A stretch of DNA of 64,000 bases, taken from assembly GCA_040755725.1 (NCBI GenBank), contig JBFMAI010000033.1:24453-88452 (forward strand). The letters run 5' to 3'. The position numbers were made by a program, and so were the translations under genes. Within the stretch, counting starts at the first letter, position 1. Each line of letters opens with the position of its first letter. Below are positions 34,037 through 42,662 of the stretch, in pieces. This DNA comes from JBFMAI01 sp040755725 (lineage in GTDB: Bacteria; Planctomycetota; Phycisphaerae; UBA1845; Fen-1342). The notes under the pieces were generated by a model, which searched no databases, had not been told where the DNA came from, and was given only the letters and a program-made list of their open reading frames with translations.

Positions 34037-35404
34037 ATGGACGTCAAGCTGGTGAACATCGACGACGTACGGCCCTACGAGGCCAACCCCCGCGTCAACG
34101 ACCAGGCCGTGGACGCCGTGGCGGCCAGCCTGCGCGAGTTCGGCTTCCGCCAGCCGATCGTGGTGGACGAGCAGAACGTCATCATCGTCGGCCACACGCG
34201 CTGGAAGGCGGCCAAGAAGCTCGGCCTGACGCAGGTGCCGGTGCACGTCGCCCGCGACCTGTCGCCGGAGCGGGTGAAGGCCTATCGCATCGCCGATAAC
34301 CAGACGGCGACGCTGGCCGAGTGGAACTACGAGCTGCTGCCCATCGAGCTGAAGGACCTCCAGGCGATGGACTTCAACCTCGACCTGCTCGGCTTCGACG
34401 CCGAGGCCCTGGCCAAGTTGCTCGATCCCGGCGTGCAAGGCGGGCAGTGCGACCCAGACGAGGTACCGGCGCCGCCGGACGAGGCCACGACGCGCCCGGG
34501 CGACTTGTACATCCTCGGCAACCACCGGCTGCTCTGCGGCGACAGCGGCAACGCGGCGGACGTGGATCGGCTGCTCGACGGCGCGCCGGTTCATCTGGTC
34601 AACACCGATCCGCCGTACGGGGTCTGCGTGGAGCCGCGCAGCAACAACGCGATCGCGGCGGGGCTGTCTTCGTTCGGCGAACCGGGCCTCACGCACCACC
34701 AGGGCTTCGACGTGGCCCGGCAGGGCGCCAAGGGCGCGACCACGGCGAAGATGCGCCCCAAGGACCGCCCGCTGGCCAACGACTTCGTGAGCCCGGACGA
34801 GTTCAACCGGCTGCTGCGCGCCTGGTTCGGCCAGTTGGCCCGCGTGCTGCTGCCGGGTCACATCGCCTACATCTGGGGCGGCTACGCGAACTGCGGCAAC
34901 TACCCGCCTGTGCTGAAGGAAGTCGGCCTTTACTTCTCGCAGGCCATCATCTGGGACAAGGAGCATCCGGTCCTGACGCGGAAGGACTTCATGGGCGCGC
35001 ACGAGTGGTGTTTCTACTGCTGGAAGGAGGGCGCTGCTCACCGCTTCTTCGGCCCCAACAACGTCACCGACCTGTGGTGCGTCAAGAAGGTCAACCCGCA
35101 ATCGATGATCCACCTGACCGAGAAGCCGATCGAACTCGCCGTCCGGGCCATCCAGTACTCGTCGCTCGCCGGCGAGAACGTGCTGGACCTGTTCGGCGGC
35201 AGCGGCTCGACGCTGATCGCGGCGGAGCAGAGCGGCCGGCGCGCGTTCCTCATGGAGCTCGACCCGTTGTACTGCGATGTGATCGTCCAGAGGTGGGAGA
35301 AGTTCACCGGGCGGAAGGCGGAGCGAATCGGCGGCGAACCCCGAAACGCTCACGCCGAAGAGGAAGCCCCGGTTGTCGCCGAGGCTTCAGGGGAGGGTGC
35401 GTGA
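34037..35404 (+). CDS. ParB-like domain - DNA methyltransferase fusion
   Basis: The 455-residue protein (ATG 34037 after AGGAGAGCG) begins with a ParB/sulfiredoxin-like domain: VRPYEANPRVND, LREFGFRQPIVVDEQNVIIV (in blocks FGFRQPIVVDE and VIIVGHTRWKAAKKLG) and AYRIADNQT. Residues 150-455 are a beta-class amino methyltransferase, with catalytic motif IV NTDPPYG, target region PGHIAYIWGG, and AdoMet motif I VLDLFGGSGSTLIAAE. This fusion is common in phages and plasmids and may protect phage DNA or mark replication. No matching restriction enzyme is near. Confidence 0.88.
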   Translation: MDVKLVNIDDVRPYEANPRVNDQAVDAVAASLREFGFRQPIVVDEQNVIIVGHTRWKAAKKLGLTQVPVHVARDLSPERVKAYRIADNQTATLAEWNYELLPIELKDLQAMDFNLDLLGFDAEALAKLLDPGVQGGQCDPDEVPAPPDEATTRPGDLYILGNHRLLCGDSGNAADVDRLLDGAPVHLVNTDPPYGVCVEPRSNNAIAAGLSSFGEPGLTHHQGFDVARQGAKGATTAKMRPKDRPLANDFVSPDEFNRLLRAWFGQLARVLLPGHIAYIWGGYANCGNYPPVLKEVGLYFSQAIIWDKEHPVLTRKDFMGAHEWCFYCWKEGAAHRFFGPNNVTDLWCVKKVNPQSMIHLTEKPIELAVRAIQYSSLAGENVLDLFGGSGSTLIAAEQSGRRAFLMELDPLYCDVIVQRWEKFTGRKAERIGGEPRNAHAEEEAPVVAEASGEGA

Positions 35405-35412
35405 TGTCGGCG

Positions 35413-36264
35413 CTAGCCGGCGTACTCGAACTGCCCGCGGTCGGTCTTGCGGAAGCGGGCCTGGTCGCCCTTCGCGCCGATCTCGCGCAGGATCGCCGCG
35501 TAGAGCGTGGCGTGCGGCGTCTTGCCGCCGGGGCTGGTCCACAGGCCCTGCTCGGCCATCGCGGCGATCAGTTCCTGGGCCCGCATAGGCTTGCCGGCCC
35601 TGGCCAGGACCTGGGCGGCGGCGTCCAGGGCGCTGACGCGCTTCGGCTTCGCATCGCCGGCGGGCGTGGCAGCCTTCGGCTTTGGGGCCTTGGGCTGCTT
35701 GGACGCTTTCGGGGCCCTCGTGGTCTTCGCCGCACTCTTCTTCGTCGTCTTCTTCGCCTTTGCCATGTCGATCTCCTCGTGGTTGAGGGGCTCACTCGTT
35801 TCGTCGCCATCGGCGACGTCGTCCTCGTAGCACGCCTGGCACCGCGGTCGGCCCAGGTACGTCAGCGCCGCCGGCCGGCCGCAGCCCACCGTCGCGCACA
35901 CATCGGGGTCCAGGGCATCGGCCGAGCCGTCGGCACTCTCGGCGATCGCAGTTGCTGGCGCGGTCGCGGCGGTGCTTTCCGCCATCGCCCGCTCGCTGGC
36001 GGCCATGCCGTCTGGCGACGGTTCGCGCTCGTCGCGCAGCCGGGCGTTCTCCTGGTCGGCCGCCGCGATCGCCTTAAAGCGCTTCGGGTCGCCCACGGCG
36101 CGCCGCAGGCGATGGGCGCTCTTAATCCTCACCCGCCGGCCGGTGTCGACGTTCTTGGCTTCCCAGCCGCCGTGCGGGCTCTCGCGCTCGATGCGCACGC
36201 GGGCCAACTTGCCGCTCACCTTGGCGACAAACGTCGCGCCAATCTCGACGTCGTTCTTCTTCAT
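35413..36264 (-). CDS. HARE-HTH protein with a lysine-rich linker
   Basis: The 283-residue protein has three parts. Residues 1-60 are a small beta barrel (VEIGATFVAKVSGKLARVRIE). A zinc knuckle follows (VCATVGCGRPA ... CQACYEDD). After a histone H1-like Lys/Ala/Pro stretch (AKKTTKKSAAKTTRAPKA), the C-terminal 75 residues form a HARE-HTH winged helix (ALDAAAQVLARAGKPMRAQE, MAEQGLWTSPGGKTPHATLY, GQFEYAG). HARE-HTH domains are linked to modified DNA or chromatin and RNA polymerase delta. It is transcribed against the surrounding phage genes, so it may be a nucleoid-type regulator. Confidence 0.75.
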   Translation of the reverse strand: MKKNDVEIGATFVAKVSGKLARVRIERESPHGGWEAKNVDTGRRVRIKSAHRLRRAVGDPKRFKAIAAADQENARLRDEREPSPDGMAASERAMAESTAATAPATAIAESADGSADALDPDVCATVGCGRPAALTYLGRPRCQACYEDDVADGDETSEPLNHEEIDMAKAKKTTKKSAAKTTRAPKASKQPKAPKPKAATPAGDAKPKRVSALDAAAQVLARAGKPMRAQELIAAMAEQGLWTSPGGKTPHATLYAAILREIGAKGDQARFRKTDRGQFEYAG

Positions 36265-36363
36265 ACGGGTCTCCTCATGCTTGCCTCGTCAGGCCCGGGT
36301 CTCACGCGCCCGGGCGACGCGGGCCGGCACCTGCCGGTTGGCCATGCCCGCGTTTCGGCGGCG

Positions 36364-36732
36364 CTATTGCTGCGGGGCGTGGCTCAAGCGGTAGACCATC
36401 CCGCAGGCCTCGCACTGCACTTCGTTCTCGACAGCCGAGTTCTCGATCCAGACCAGCAGGTCCTGGTGACGTTCCCCGCAGTTCGGGCAGGCGTCGTCCT
36501 CGTCGACCAGGCCGCCGCTGTCGTCGACGCCGGCGGCGGCGAACAGGCCATCGAGCTGGTCGCGCAGCGCGATCGACGCGTCGAGCGTCAGGATCATCGT
36601 CGTGCCGCTCGGGGCCGTTCCGCGCGTGTACATCAGGTCCAAGCGGACGACGCGCGTGCCGTCGCGGTTGCTGCCGATGTCGGCGTTCGCCTCGTCGTGT
36701 ACGGCTCCATCGAATCTGCTCGGCATGCTCAT
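36364..36732 (-). CDS. zinc-ribbon protein
   Basis: The 122-residue protein has an acidic helical middle (TLDASIALRDQLDGLFAAAG) and a C-terminal zinc ribbon, CPNCGERHQDLLVWIEN with CEACGMVYRLSH about 25 residues later. Nothing more specific is recognised. It shares strand and neighbourhood with the HARE-HTH gene and the 36802 gene. Confidence 0.65.
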   Translation of the reverse strand: MSMPSRFDGAVHDEANADIGSNRDGTRVVRLDLMYTRGTAPSGTTMILTLDASIALRDQLDGLFAAAGVDDSGGLVDEDDACPNCGERHQDLLVWIENSAVENEVQCEACGMVYRLSHAPQQ

Positions 36733-36801
36733 GCTCCTGTTACCGGCCGCCCCATCGCGGCCCGGGCGCTGGCGCCCCGCGAGGCGCTCGCGCGCGGGTC
36801 G

Positions 36802-37098
36802 CTAGCGGATGGGCCGGCCGCTCGCGAACTCCAGAGCGTCGCTGTGGCCGGCGAGGTACGCCGCCCGCAGGGCCTGCCGCAGCGTCGCGACCGAGACCTC
36901 GTGGAAGTCGAGCCGGTCACTGTTTCGCGTCTCGAGCGTCTCGACGCCCACCAGGTGGGTCGCGGCGATGTCCGCGATCCGCGCTTCGATGAGTTCGTCG
37001 TGGTCGCCGGTCCGGGCGGCCTGGCGCCGGGCGTCCTTGATCCGCTTGGCCCGGGCGTACGTCGCGTCGAACGTCGTCGTGTTCCGTTTCTTGGTCAT
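36802..37098 (-). CDS. small basic hypothetical protein
   Basis: The 98-residue protein is started at the ATG at 37098, eight bases from GGAGA; an ATG two codons further upstream is too close to that site. It is helical and basic at the start (MTKKRNTTTFDATYARAKRI, DARRQAARTG), and ends with LRQALRAAYLAGHSDALEFA. No family is recognised. It is probably first in the three-gene leftward cluster. Confidence 0.6.
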   Translation of the reverse strand: MTKKRNTTTFDATYARAKRIKDARRQAARTGDHDELIEARIADIAATHLVGVETLETRNSDRLDFHEVSVATLRQALRAAYLAGHSDALEFASGRPIR

Positions 37099-37112
37099 CC
37101 GCATGTCTCCGC

Positions 37113-37129
37113 GTACGCACCGTGCGTAC
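37113..37129. promoter_or_regulatory. palindromic operator-like site
   Basis: GTACGCA-CCG-TGCGTAC is a perfect 7-bp inverted repeat lying 14 bases upstream of the leftward 36802 gene, in the divergent region before the terminase operon. It has the size of a dimeric repressor site. Confidence 0.45.
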
Positions 37130-37388
37130 AGCCACATGAGTCCAGCCGTCTGGCCGGAAAGCAAGGCGCCCCGGCGAGAATTCCGAGACTTCCTTGCATG
37201 TCTCGGCGCAAGGTCCGAGTCTGCGGCCACGCCACCGGGGCGCGGCGTCTGGCCGCCCCCCACGTGGCCCGCCACGCGGCCAGCGTTGGCCCGTGGGCCG
37301 ACCAGACGGCCCAAGGCGTACCGCGTTGCGACGGGTCGCGACATGCGGCCCGGTGGCGACCGCGGGGCGCGCACCGGAGGGCGGCGGC

Positions 37389-37649
37389 GTGACCGGCAAC
37401 CTCGACGACCGTTCGGCAAGCCGAACGAATCTGGCCGCCGCGCCGCAGGCCAATGTGGCCGGCGCTCCGGCGCGCCTGGACCCGGCGGCACTGACCGTTG
37501 CCCAGCTCGCCCGGCTGCTGGGCGTGGCGGAACAGAAGGTCCGCGAGCATGTGGACCGCGGCGCGCCGGGCGGCCCGGACGAGCGGATCAACCTCGTGCA
37601 CTACGCGGCGTGGCTGAACCGGCAGCTGAAGGAACGCGATGGCGATTGA
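37389..37649 (+). CDS. small HTH protein ahead of terminase (candidate small subunit)
   Basis: The 86-residue protein starts at GTG 37389 and ends inside the terminase gene (11-base overlap). The core is a helix-turn-helix, LTVAQLARLLGVAEQKVREHVDRG, in pieces AQLARLLGVAEQKVREH and GAPGGPDERINLVHYAAWLNRQL. Position suggests the DNA-recognition subunit of terminase. The same pattern recurs at the N-terminus of the next protein. Confidence 0.7.
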   Translation: MTGNLDDRSASRTNLAAAPQANVAGAPARLDPAALTVAQLARLLGVAEQKVREHVDRGAPGGPDERINLVHYAAWLNRQLKERDGD

Positions 37650-39915
37650 CCCGTCCAGGCTGACGCAGAGCGAGCTGCTCCAGATGGTGAACGCCACGCC
37701 GCTGGGCACGGTGCTGACGCGCTCTCGTCTGCGCCGGCAGATGGACGCCGGGGCGCTGAAGTTCGGCGACGGCACCCACGTCCACCTGGTCCGTTATGCG
37801 CGCTGGCTGGTCGACGAACTGGACCGGCCGCGTCCGGCCCGGATGGACTACGCCGAGGCGCGACGACGGCAGGCCGAACGCAACCGCGCGGCGACCAAGA
37901 CCTCGCAGGACATCCACCCCATACCCGAGATCGTCAACCTCGAGCGCCGCCAGCGCTGCGCGGAGTCATTCCGCCAGTTCTGCGAGACCTACTTTCCCGC
38001 GGCGTTCCATCGTGCGTGGTCCGACGACCACCTGCGCGTCATCGAACGCATCGAGCGGGCCGTGCGGGCGGGCGGGCTGTTCGCCTTCGCGATGCCGCGC
38101 GGCAGCGGCAAGACGACGCTGGCGCGCTGCTCGGCGCTGTGGGCAGTGCTCTACGGCTACCGACCGTTCGTGTGCCTGATCGGCGCGGCGGATGACCGGG
38201 CGAAAGAGCTGCTGCTGCCGATCAAGAAGCACATCGTCGAGAATCCGTTGCTGCTGGCCGACTTCCCCGAAGCCGTCTACCCGCTGCGCTGCCTGGAGAA
38301 CAGCTCCAAGCGGCAGCTTCAACAGCACATCGAAGGGCGTTTGACCCATGTTCACTGGGGCCAGGAGAAGCTGGTGTTTCCGACCATCGAGGGCGACCAC
38401 CTGCCGCGCGCGCTGCGCGAGGAAGGCCGCGAGGTCAGCCCGTCGTGCGGGTCGATCATCACGACCACCAGCTTGGACGCGAACATGCGCGGTCAGCAGC
38501 ACACGCGCGTGGACGGTTCGGTGATCCGCCCGTCGCTGGTGCTGCTCGACGACCCGCAGACCCGCCAGTCGGCGGCGTCACCGACGCAGACCCGGCGGCG
38601 CATGGAGCTGCTCAACGGCGACGTGCTCGGCATGGCCGGCCCCGGCGAGCAAATCGCGGCGGTGTTGACCTGCACGAAGATCTACGACGGCGACCTGGCC
38701 GACCAAGTGCTGGACCGGGAGAAGAACCCGGAGTGGGACAGCGAATGCACCAAGCTCGTCTACGCCTTTCCCACGAACGAGAAACTGTGGGACGAGTACG
38801 CCAACGTCCGCCGCACCGAAGGCCACGAGGCCGCGACCGAGTTCTACGGCCGACATCGCGCGGCGATGGACGCGGGCGCGGTCGTCGCCTGGCCGGCCCG
38901 GTACGACGCCCGGACCGAGCTCTCCGCCATCCAGCACGCGATGAATCTGAAGCTCAAGGTCGGCCCCGAGGCGTTCGCCAGCGAGTATCAGAACGAGCCG
39001 GTGCTGACGCAGTTCGACGACCAGGTCCTGACGCCCGAGCAGGTTTGCCAGAAGACGAGCGGCTACTTGCGCGGCCAGGTGCCGCTGGCCTGCACGCGGC
39101 TGACGATGTTCATCGACGTGCATGACCGGCTGCTCTACTACTGCGTGTGTGCGTGGCAGGAGGACTTCACCGGCTACGTCATCGACTACGGCACGTTCCC
39201 CGAGCAGAAGCGCTACGGCTTCACGCTGGCGACCGCCAAGCGCACGCTGGGGCGGGCGTTTCCCGGCACGGGAACGGACGGGGCCATCCACGCCGGACTG
39301 GAGAAGCTCATCTCGGCGTACCTCGCGCGCGAGTGGCAGCGCGGCGACGGGTTGATGAAGATCGACCGGCTGCTGGTCGACATGGGCTACAAGCCGGGCA
39401 TCGCGGCCGACGTCAAGCGTAAGGTCGGCGGCGCCGCGATGATGCTGGCCAAGGGCGTCGGCATCCGCGCCGCCCGCAAGCCGCTGTCCACCTACACCCG
39501 CCATCCCGGCGAGGTTCACGGCCACTACTGGTACATCCCCAACGTCCGCCGGACCGCCGAGTTCCAGCATGTGCTGGTCGATGTCAACTACTGGAAGACG
39601 TTCGTGCATGCCGGCCTGGCCACGGCCGCCGGCGACCGCGGCTGCATCGCGCTGTTCGGCAAGGACGGTCGCGAGCACGAGTTGTTCGCCGAGCATGTCG
39701 CGCAGTCCGAGACGTGGGTTGAGGTGCAGGGCCTGGGGCGCGTGGTGCGCGAGTGGTCGCCGCGCCCGACGCGGCCCGACAACCACTGGTTCGACTGCTT
39801 GGTGGGCTGCGCCGCCGCCGCGTCGCTGGCGGGCGTGAAAGCTCCTGGCGAAGCGCTGCCCACGCGGCCGCGCAAGCGCTACACGCAGGCGGATCTGCGG
39901 AGGAAGGGCGCATGA
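37639..39915 (+). CDS. terminase large subunit (GpA-like)
   Basis: The 758-residue motor packages DNA into the prohead. After an N-terminal HTH-like unit (residues 8-60, SELLQMVNATPLGTVLTRSR, VHLVRYARWLVDEL) comes the ATPase: Walker A FAMPRGSGKTTLAR and Walker B SLVLLDDPQ. The nuclease part has FIDVHDRLLYYCV (first acidic ligand), DRLLVDMGYKPG and NHWFDCLVG towards the end, the GpA-family pattern with a late D. The ATG at 37639 overlaps the preceding gene. A short zinc-ribbon gene overlaps its stop in an ATGA. Confidence 0.9.
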   Translation: MAIDPSRLTQSELLQMVNATPLGTVLTRSRLRRQMDAGALKFGDGTHVHLVRYARWLVDELDRPRPARMDYAEARRRQAERNRAATKTSQDIHPIPEIVNLERRQRCAESFRQFCETYFPAAFHRAWSDDHLRVIERIERAVRAGGLFAFAMPRGSGKTTLARCSALWAVLYGYRPFVCLIGAADDRAKELLLPIKKHIVENPLLLADFPEAVYPLRCLENSSKRQLQQHIEGRLTHVHWGQEKLVFPTIEGDHLPRALREEGREVSPSCGSIITTTSLDANMRGQQHTRVDGSVIRPSLVLLDDPQTRQSAASPTQTRRRMELLNGDVLGMAGPGEQIAAVLTCTKIYDGDLADQVLDREKNPEWDSECTKLVYAFPTNEKLWDEYANVRRTEGHEAATEFYGRHRAAMDAGAVVAWPARYDARTELSAIQHAMNLKLKVGPEAFASEYQNEPVLTQFDDQVLTPEQVCQKTSGYLRGQVPLACTRLTMFIDVHDRLLYYCVCAWQEDFTGYVIDYGTFPEQKRYGFTLATAKRTLGRAFPGTGTDGAIHAGLEKLISAYLAREWQRGDGLMKIDRLLVDMGYKPGIAADVKRKVGGAAMMLAKGVGIRAARKPLSTYTRHPGEVHGHYWYIPNVRRTAEFQHVLVDVNYWKTFVHAGLATAAGDRGCIALFGKDGREHELFAEHVAQSETWVEVQGLGRVVREWSPRPTRPDNHWFDCLVGCAAAASLAGVKAPGEALPTRPRKRYTQADLRRKGA

Positions 39916-40103
39916 CCGGGCTTCGCAGAGAACGGGGGAGCTGGCCGCCCGACAAAGACGACCGCGGTCTGGAATGCCGCAAGTGCGGCTGCCGGCACTT
40001 CTTTGTGGATCACACCCGCCGGGCCAACGGCATGATCGTTCGCTACCGCCGCTGCCGGCACTGCGGGCAACGGATGACCACCTGCGAGCGGGCCGTCGGC
40101 TGA
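39912..40103 (+). CDS. 63-residue zinc-ribbon protein
   Basis: The protein has two cysteine pairs, LECRKCGCRHFFVDH and YRRCRHCGQRMTTCE, resembling the zinc ribbon of NrdR or phage Ogr-type regulators. The start overlaps the terminase stop in an ATGA (39912-39915), so it is translationally coupled. It may be a late-gene regulator. Confidence 0.65.
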   Translation: MTGLRRERGSWPPDKDDRGLECRKCGCRHFFVDHTRRANGMIVRYRRCRHCGQRMTTCERAVG

Positions 40104-40168
40104 GATTCATTCCAGATATGGAAACTGCTGCGCTCCGACGCGGCGGGTTGCCCGACTGGTCGCCCGCG

Positions 40169-40210
40169 CGGCGGACAGTTCCGCCGGCACGACGGTAAGT
40201 AGTGAAGGAG
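40169..40210 (+). promoter_or_regulatory. hairpin plus conserved tail, copy C
   Basis: CGGCGGA-CAGT-TCCGCCG is a perfect 7-bp hairpin, followed by CGACGGTAAGTAGTGAAGGA and then a gene start 12 bases later (GTG 40221). The tail therefore supplies the ribosome-binding site of that gene. Confidence 0.7.
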
Positions 40211-40220
40211 AGGTGATGCC

Positions 40221-40418
40221 GTGCCGGAAGACCTGACCGACGCGATCAAGCAGAACGCCGAGGGTCCCAAACGCGCTCAGGGCGACGCGGGCAGCGTCGA
40301 GCAGCACGATCTGAAGGACCAGATCGAGGCGGACAAGTACCTGGCGTCCAAGGAGGCGGCCAAGAACCCCGCCAAGGCGCTGGCCCGCGTCAAGATCGTG
40401 CCACCCGGAACGACGTAA
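40221..40418 (+). CDS. small acidic/basic late-operon protein
   Basis: The 65-residue protein starts at GTG 40221 behind AAGGAGAGGTGAT. It is helical (DLTDAIKQNAEGPKRAQGD, EQHDLKDQIEADKYLASKEA) and ends KIVPPGTT. From memory, proteins of this form are frequent in the same position in planctomycete phages; a gpW-like head-completion role is possible but unproved. Confidence 0.65.
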   Translation: MPEDLTDAIKQNAEGPKRAQGDAGSVEQHDLKDQIEADKYLASKEAAKNPAKALARVKIVPPGTT

Positions 40419-40462
40419 CGCGCAAAGCAGCCAGTGGGCGGCCACCCTGCGCCGCCGGTATG

Positions 40463-40531
40463 GCGGGATGGTGTAGCGGCAACATGCCGGCCTCATGAGC
40501 CGGAGCTGCGGGTTCGAATCCCGCTCCCGCA
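40463..40531 (+). tRNA. phage tRNA with CAT anticodon (tRNA-Met or Ile2)
   Basis: The acceptor stem GCGGGA pairs with TCCCGC (the seventh pair is T-C). The D arm is TGT-AGCGGCA-ACA, the anticodon arm is CCGGC-CTCATGA-GCCGG, and the T arm is GCGGG-TTCGAAT-CCCGC. The anticodon CAT could be read as elongator Met or, if modified by TilS, Ile2. It sits inside the late operon between two small genes. Confidence 0.9.
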
Positions 40532-40589
40532 AGTAGGTGCCGCGATGGTCGCGGCGCCAGTTGGATTGCATTCTCTGAGGAGAACACAG

Positions 40590-40958
40590 ATGTCGTTTGG
40601 CCCGGTCACGATCGCGACGCTCGACACGATGGACATTCAGGCCCCCGGCGCGCCCGGCCTGTCGGCGCGGCAGATTTCCAATCACGCCGGCGAGTTCACG
40701 CTCACGCCGCCCACCACGGACGCCGACGGCTCGCCGCTTTCCGGCCTGACGTTCGGCCAGGCGGTCGTGATCCAGGCGGACGCGGCTACCGCCGAGCTGT
40801 ACCGCAACGACTTCGACGCGGCGCTCCAGTTCAACGGCGCGCAGGTGTTCGAGCTCGACCTGGTCGATGGCGAGCCGGTAACGCGCGAGTTCGCGATCGC
40901 CGAGCCGGGCCGCCCGTACTCGGTCCTGGCGCGCGTGGCGGACCATGTCCGTGAGTAG
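40590..40958 (+). CDS. small phage structural protein
   Basis: The 122-residue protein starts at ATG 40590 eight bases after GAGGAGA. It reads as a beta-sandwich-like protein (VTIATLDTMDIQAPGAPGLS, GQAVVIQADAATAELYRNDF, VFELDLVDGEPVTREFAIAE). No named family is recognised. Position between terminase and portal suggests a head-related protein. Confidence 0.65.
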   Translation: MSFGPVTIATLDTMDIQAPGAPGLSARQISNHAGEFTLTPPTTDADGSPLSGLTFGQAVVIQADAATAELYRNDFDAALQFNGAQVFELDLVDGEPVTREFAIAEPGRPYSVLARVADHVRE

Positions 40959-41082
40959 CGGCCCCTCCAGCATCATCACGCTCACCACGCGCCGCCGGCC
41001 GTGGTGGGCGTGGTGGCTGGTTCGCTGGGCGCGCTGGCTGCACGGCGTGACCAGCGGCCTTGTGACGCGAATGGAACGGTGA
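40945..41082 (+). CDS. tryptophan-rich 45-residue peptide
   Basis: ATG 40945 overlaps the end of the previous gene by 14 bases, and its TGA (41080-41082) overlaps the portal GTG start. The product is basic and Trp-rich (RRRPWWAWWLVRWARWLHG), which could be a short amphipathic membrane peptide. The coupling on both sides supports a real gene; the tiny size keeps confidence moderate. Confidence 0.45.
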   Translation: MSVSSGPSSIITLTTRRRPWWAWWLVRWARWLHGVTSGLVTRMER

Positions 41083-42662
41083 GCGAGGGCGGTCCGGCCC
41101 GGAGCGGTGTGAATTTGTTCAAGTGGCTGCGACATCTCGGGCTGCGGACGGCCGGCGGCGCTACTGCGCCGCGCGGCCGGGATTCGCAGGCGGGACGCCT
41201 ACGCTACCCCGTGGTGCGCGGCAAGTACGACGCGGCGCAGACCACGCCCGACAACCGCAAGCACTGGGCCAGCGCCGATCACCTGTCGCCCAACGTCGCC
41301 GCCAGCCCCAGCGTGCGGCGCATCCTGCGCAGCCGGGCGCGCTACGAGGTTGCCAACAACAGCTACGCCAAAGGCATCGTCCTGACGCTGGCGAACTACG
41401 TCGTCGGCACCGGGCCGCGGCTCCAGATGCTGACCGACGATCCCGACGCGAACCGCATCGTCGAGAAGGAGTTCTCGCGCTGGGCGAAAGCGGTCGGCCT
41501 GGCCCACAAGCTCCGCGCGATGCGCGTCGGGCAGTGCGAGAGCGGCGAGTGTTTCGGGCTCTTGACCAGCAATCCCGGGGTGGGGCGGGCGTCCCCGCCC
41601 GCCAGCGTACCAGTTACGCTCGACCTGCGGTTGATCGAGGCCGACCAGGTTGCGTCACCGTGGCGTGAGCCGGGGGTTCGCGGTCTCGATGCCCTGGCCA
41701 ACATCGTCGACGGCATCGCCTTCGATGAATTCGGCAACCCCGTCGCGTACACGGTCCTTCGTCGACATCCGGGCGACAACACGGCGTTCCGCAACAGTGG
41801 GACCGAGTTTGACGTGCTGCCGGCCGAGTCGGTCATCCACCTGTTCCGTCCAGAGCGACCCGGCCAAAGCCGCGGTATCCCCGAGATCACGCCGGCGCTG
41901 CCGCTATTCGCGCAGCTCCGGCGGTACACGCTGGCGGTTATCGCGGCGGCCGAAAGCGCGGCGAACATCGCCGTGCTGATGAAGACCAGCGCGCCTCCCG
42001 GCGGCGAGGCGGCCGAGGTCGAACCCATGACGGAGATGGAGTTCGCCCCGAACATGGCCGTGTTCACGCCCGAGGGCTGGGAGCCGTCGCAGATCAAGGC
42101 CGAGCAGCCGGCCACGACCTACGACATGTTCAAGCGGGAGATCCTCAACGAGATCGCCCGCTGTCTGAACATGCCGTTCAACATCGCGGCCGGGAATTCC
42201 TCGGGCTACAACTACGCCTCGGGGCGGCTCGACCACCAAGCCTTCTTCAAAGCCATCCGCATCGATCAGGCCTATCTGGCCGACGCGGTCCTCGACCGCG
42301 TGCTGAACGCCTGGCTGAATGAGGCCGTGTTGATCGAGGGCTACCTACCGCAGTCGCTGCGGACGCGCGATGCCGAGTTCCCGCACCAGTGGTTCTGGGA
42401 CGGCTTCGAGCACGTCGACCCCGCCAAGGAGGCCAGCGCCCAGGCGACGCGCCTGGCAAGCAGCACGACGACGCTGGCGGCCGAGTACGCCAAGCAGGGA
42501 CTCGATTGGGAGAGCGAATTGCGCCAGCGCGGGCGTGAAGTCGCGCTGCTGCGCGACCTGGGACTGACGACGAAACAGGCGGCGCCGGCCGCGAATGACA
42601 ACAACGACACGGAGGATGAGGGCGATGTCACGGAAGACGAAGACGCCCGCGCAGCCGCGTGA
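41079..42662 (+). CDS. portal protein (lambda gpB-like)
   Basis: The 527-residue protein is placed at GTG 41079, in a GTGA overlap with the small gene before it. It shows RSRARYEVANNSYAKGIVLT with LANYVVGTGPRLQM, the VGTG motif of lambda-type portals, FGLLTSNP, LDLRLIEADQV, and FNIAAGNSSGYNYASGRLDH near the end, which can be read as NSSGYNYASGRLDHQAF. It forms the dodecameric DNA entry vertex. A GC-rich palindrome at 41584-41603 adds about 12 residues (GVGRASPPASVP) in a surface loop. Confidence 0.9.
   Translation: MSEGGPARSGVNLFKWLRHLGLRTAGGATAPRGRDSQAGRLRYPVVRGKYDAAQTTPDNRKHWASADHLSPNVAASPSVRRILRSRARYEVANNSYAKGIVLTLANYVVGTGPRLQMLTDDPDANRIVEKEFSRWAKAVGLAHKLRAMRVGQCESGECFGLLTSNPGVGRASPPASVPVTLDLRLIEADQVASPWREPGVRGLDALANIVDGIAFDEFGNPVAYTVLRRHPGDNTAFRNSGTEFDVLPAESVIHLFRPERPGQSRGIPEITPALPLFAQLRRYTLAVIAAAESAANIAVLMKTSAPPGGEAAEVEPMTEMEFAPNMAVFTPEGWEPSQIKAEQPATTYDMFKREILNEIARCLNMPFNIAAGNSSGYNYASGRLDHQAFFKAIRIDQAYLADAVLDRVLNAWLNEAVLIEGYLPQSLRTRDAEFPHQWFWDGFEHVDPAKEASAQATRLASSTTTLAAEYAKQGLDWESELRQRGREVALLRDLGLTTKQAAPAANDNNDTEDEGDVTEDEDARAAA
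41584..41603 (+). repeat. in-frame GC palindrome in the portal gene
   Basis: GGCGGGC-GTCCCC-GCCCGCC is a perfect 7-bp hairpin embedded in a loop of the portal. It is translated in frame as part of GRASPPAS. Confidence 0.75.
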
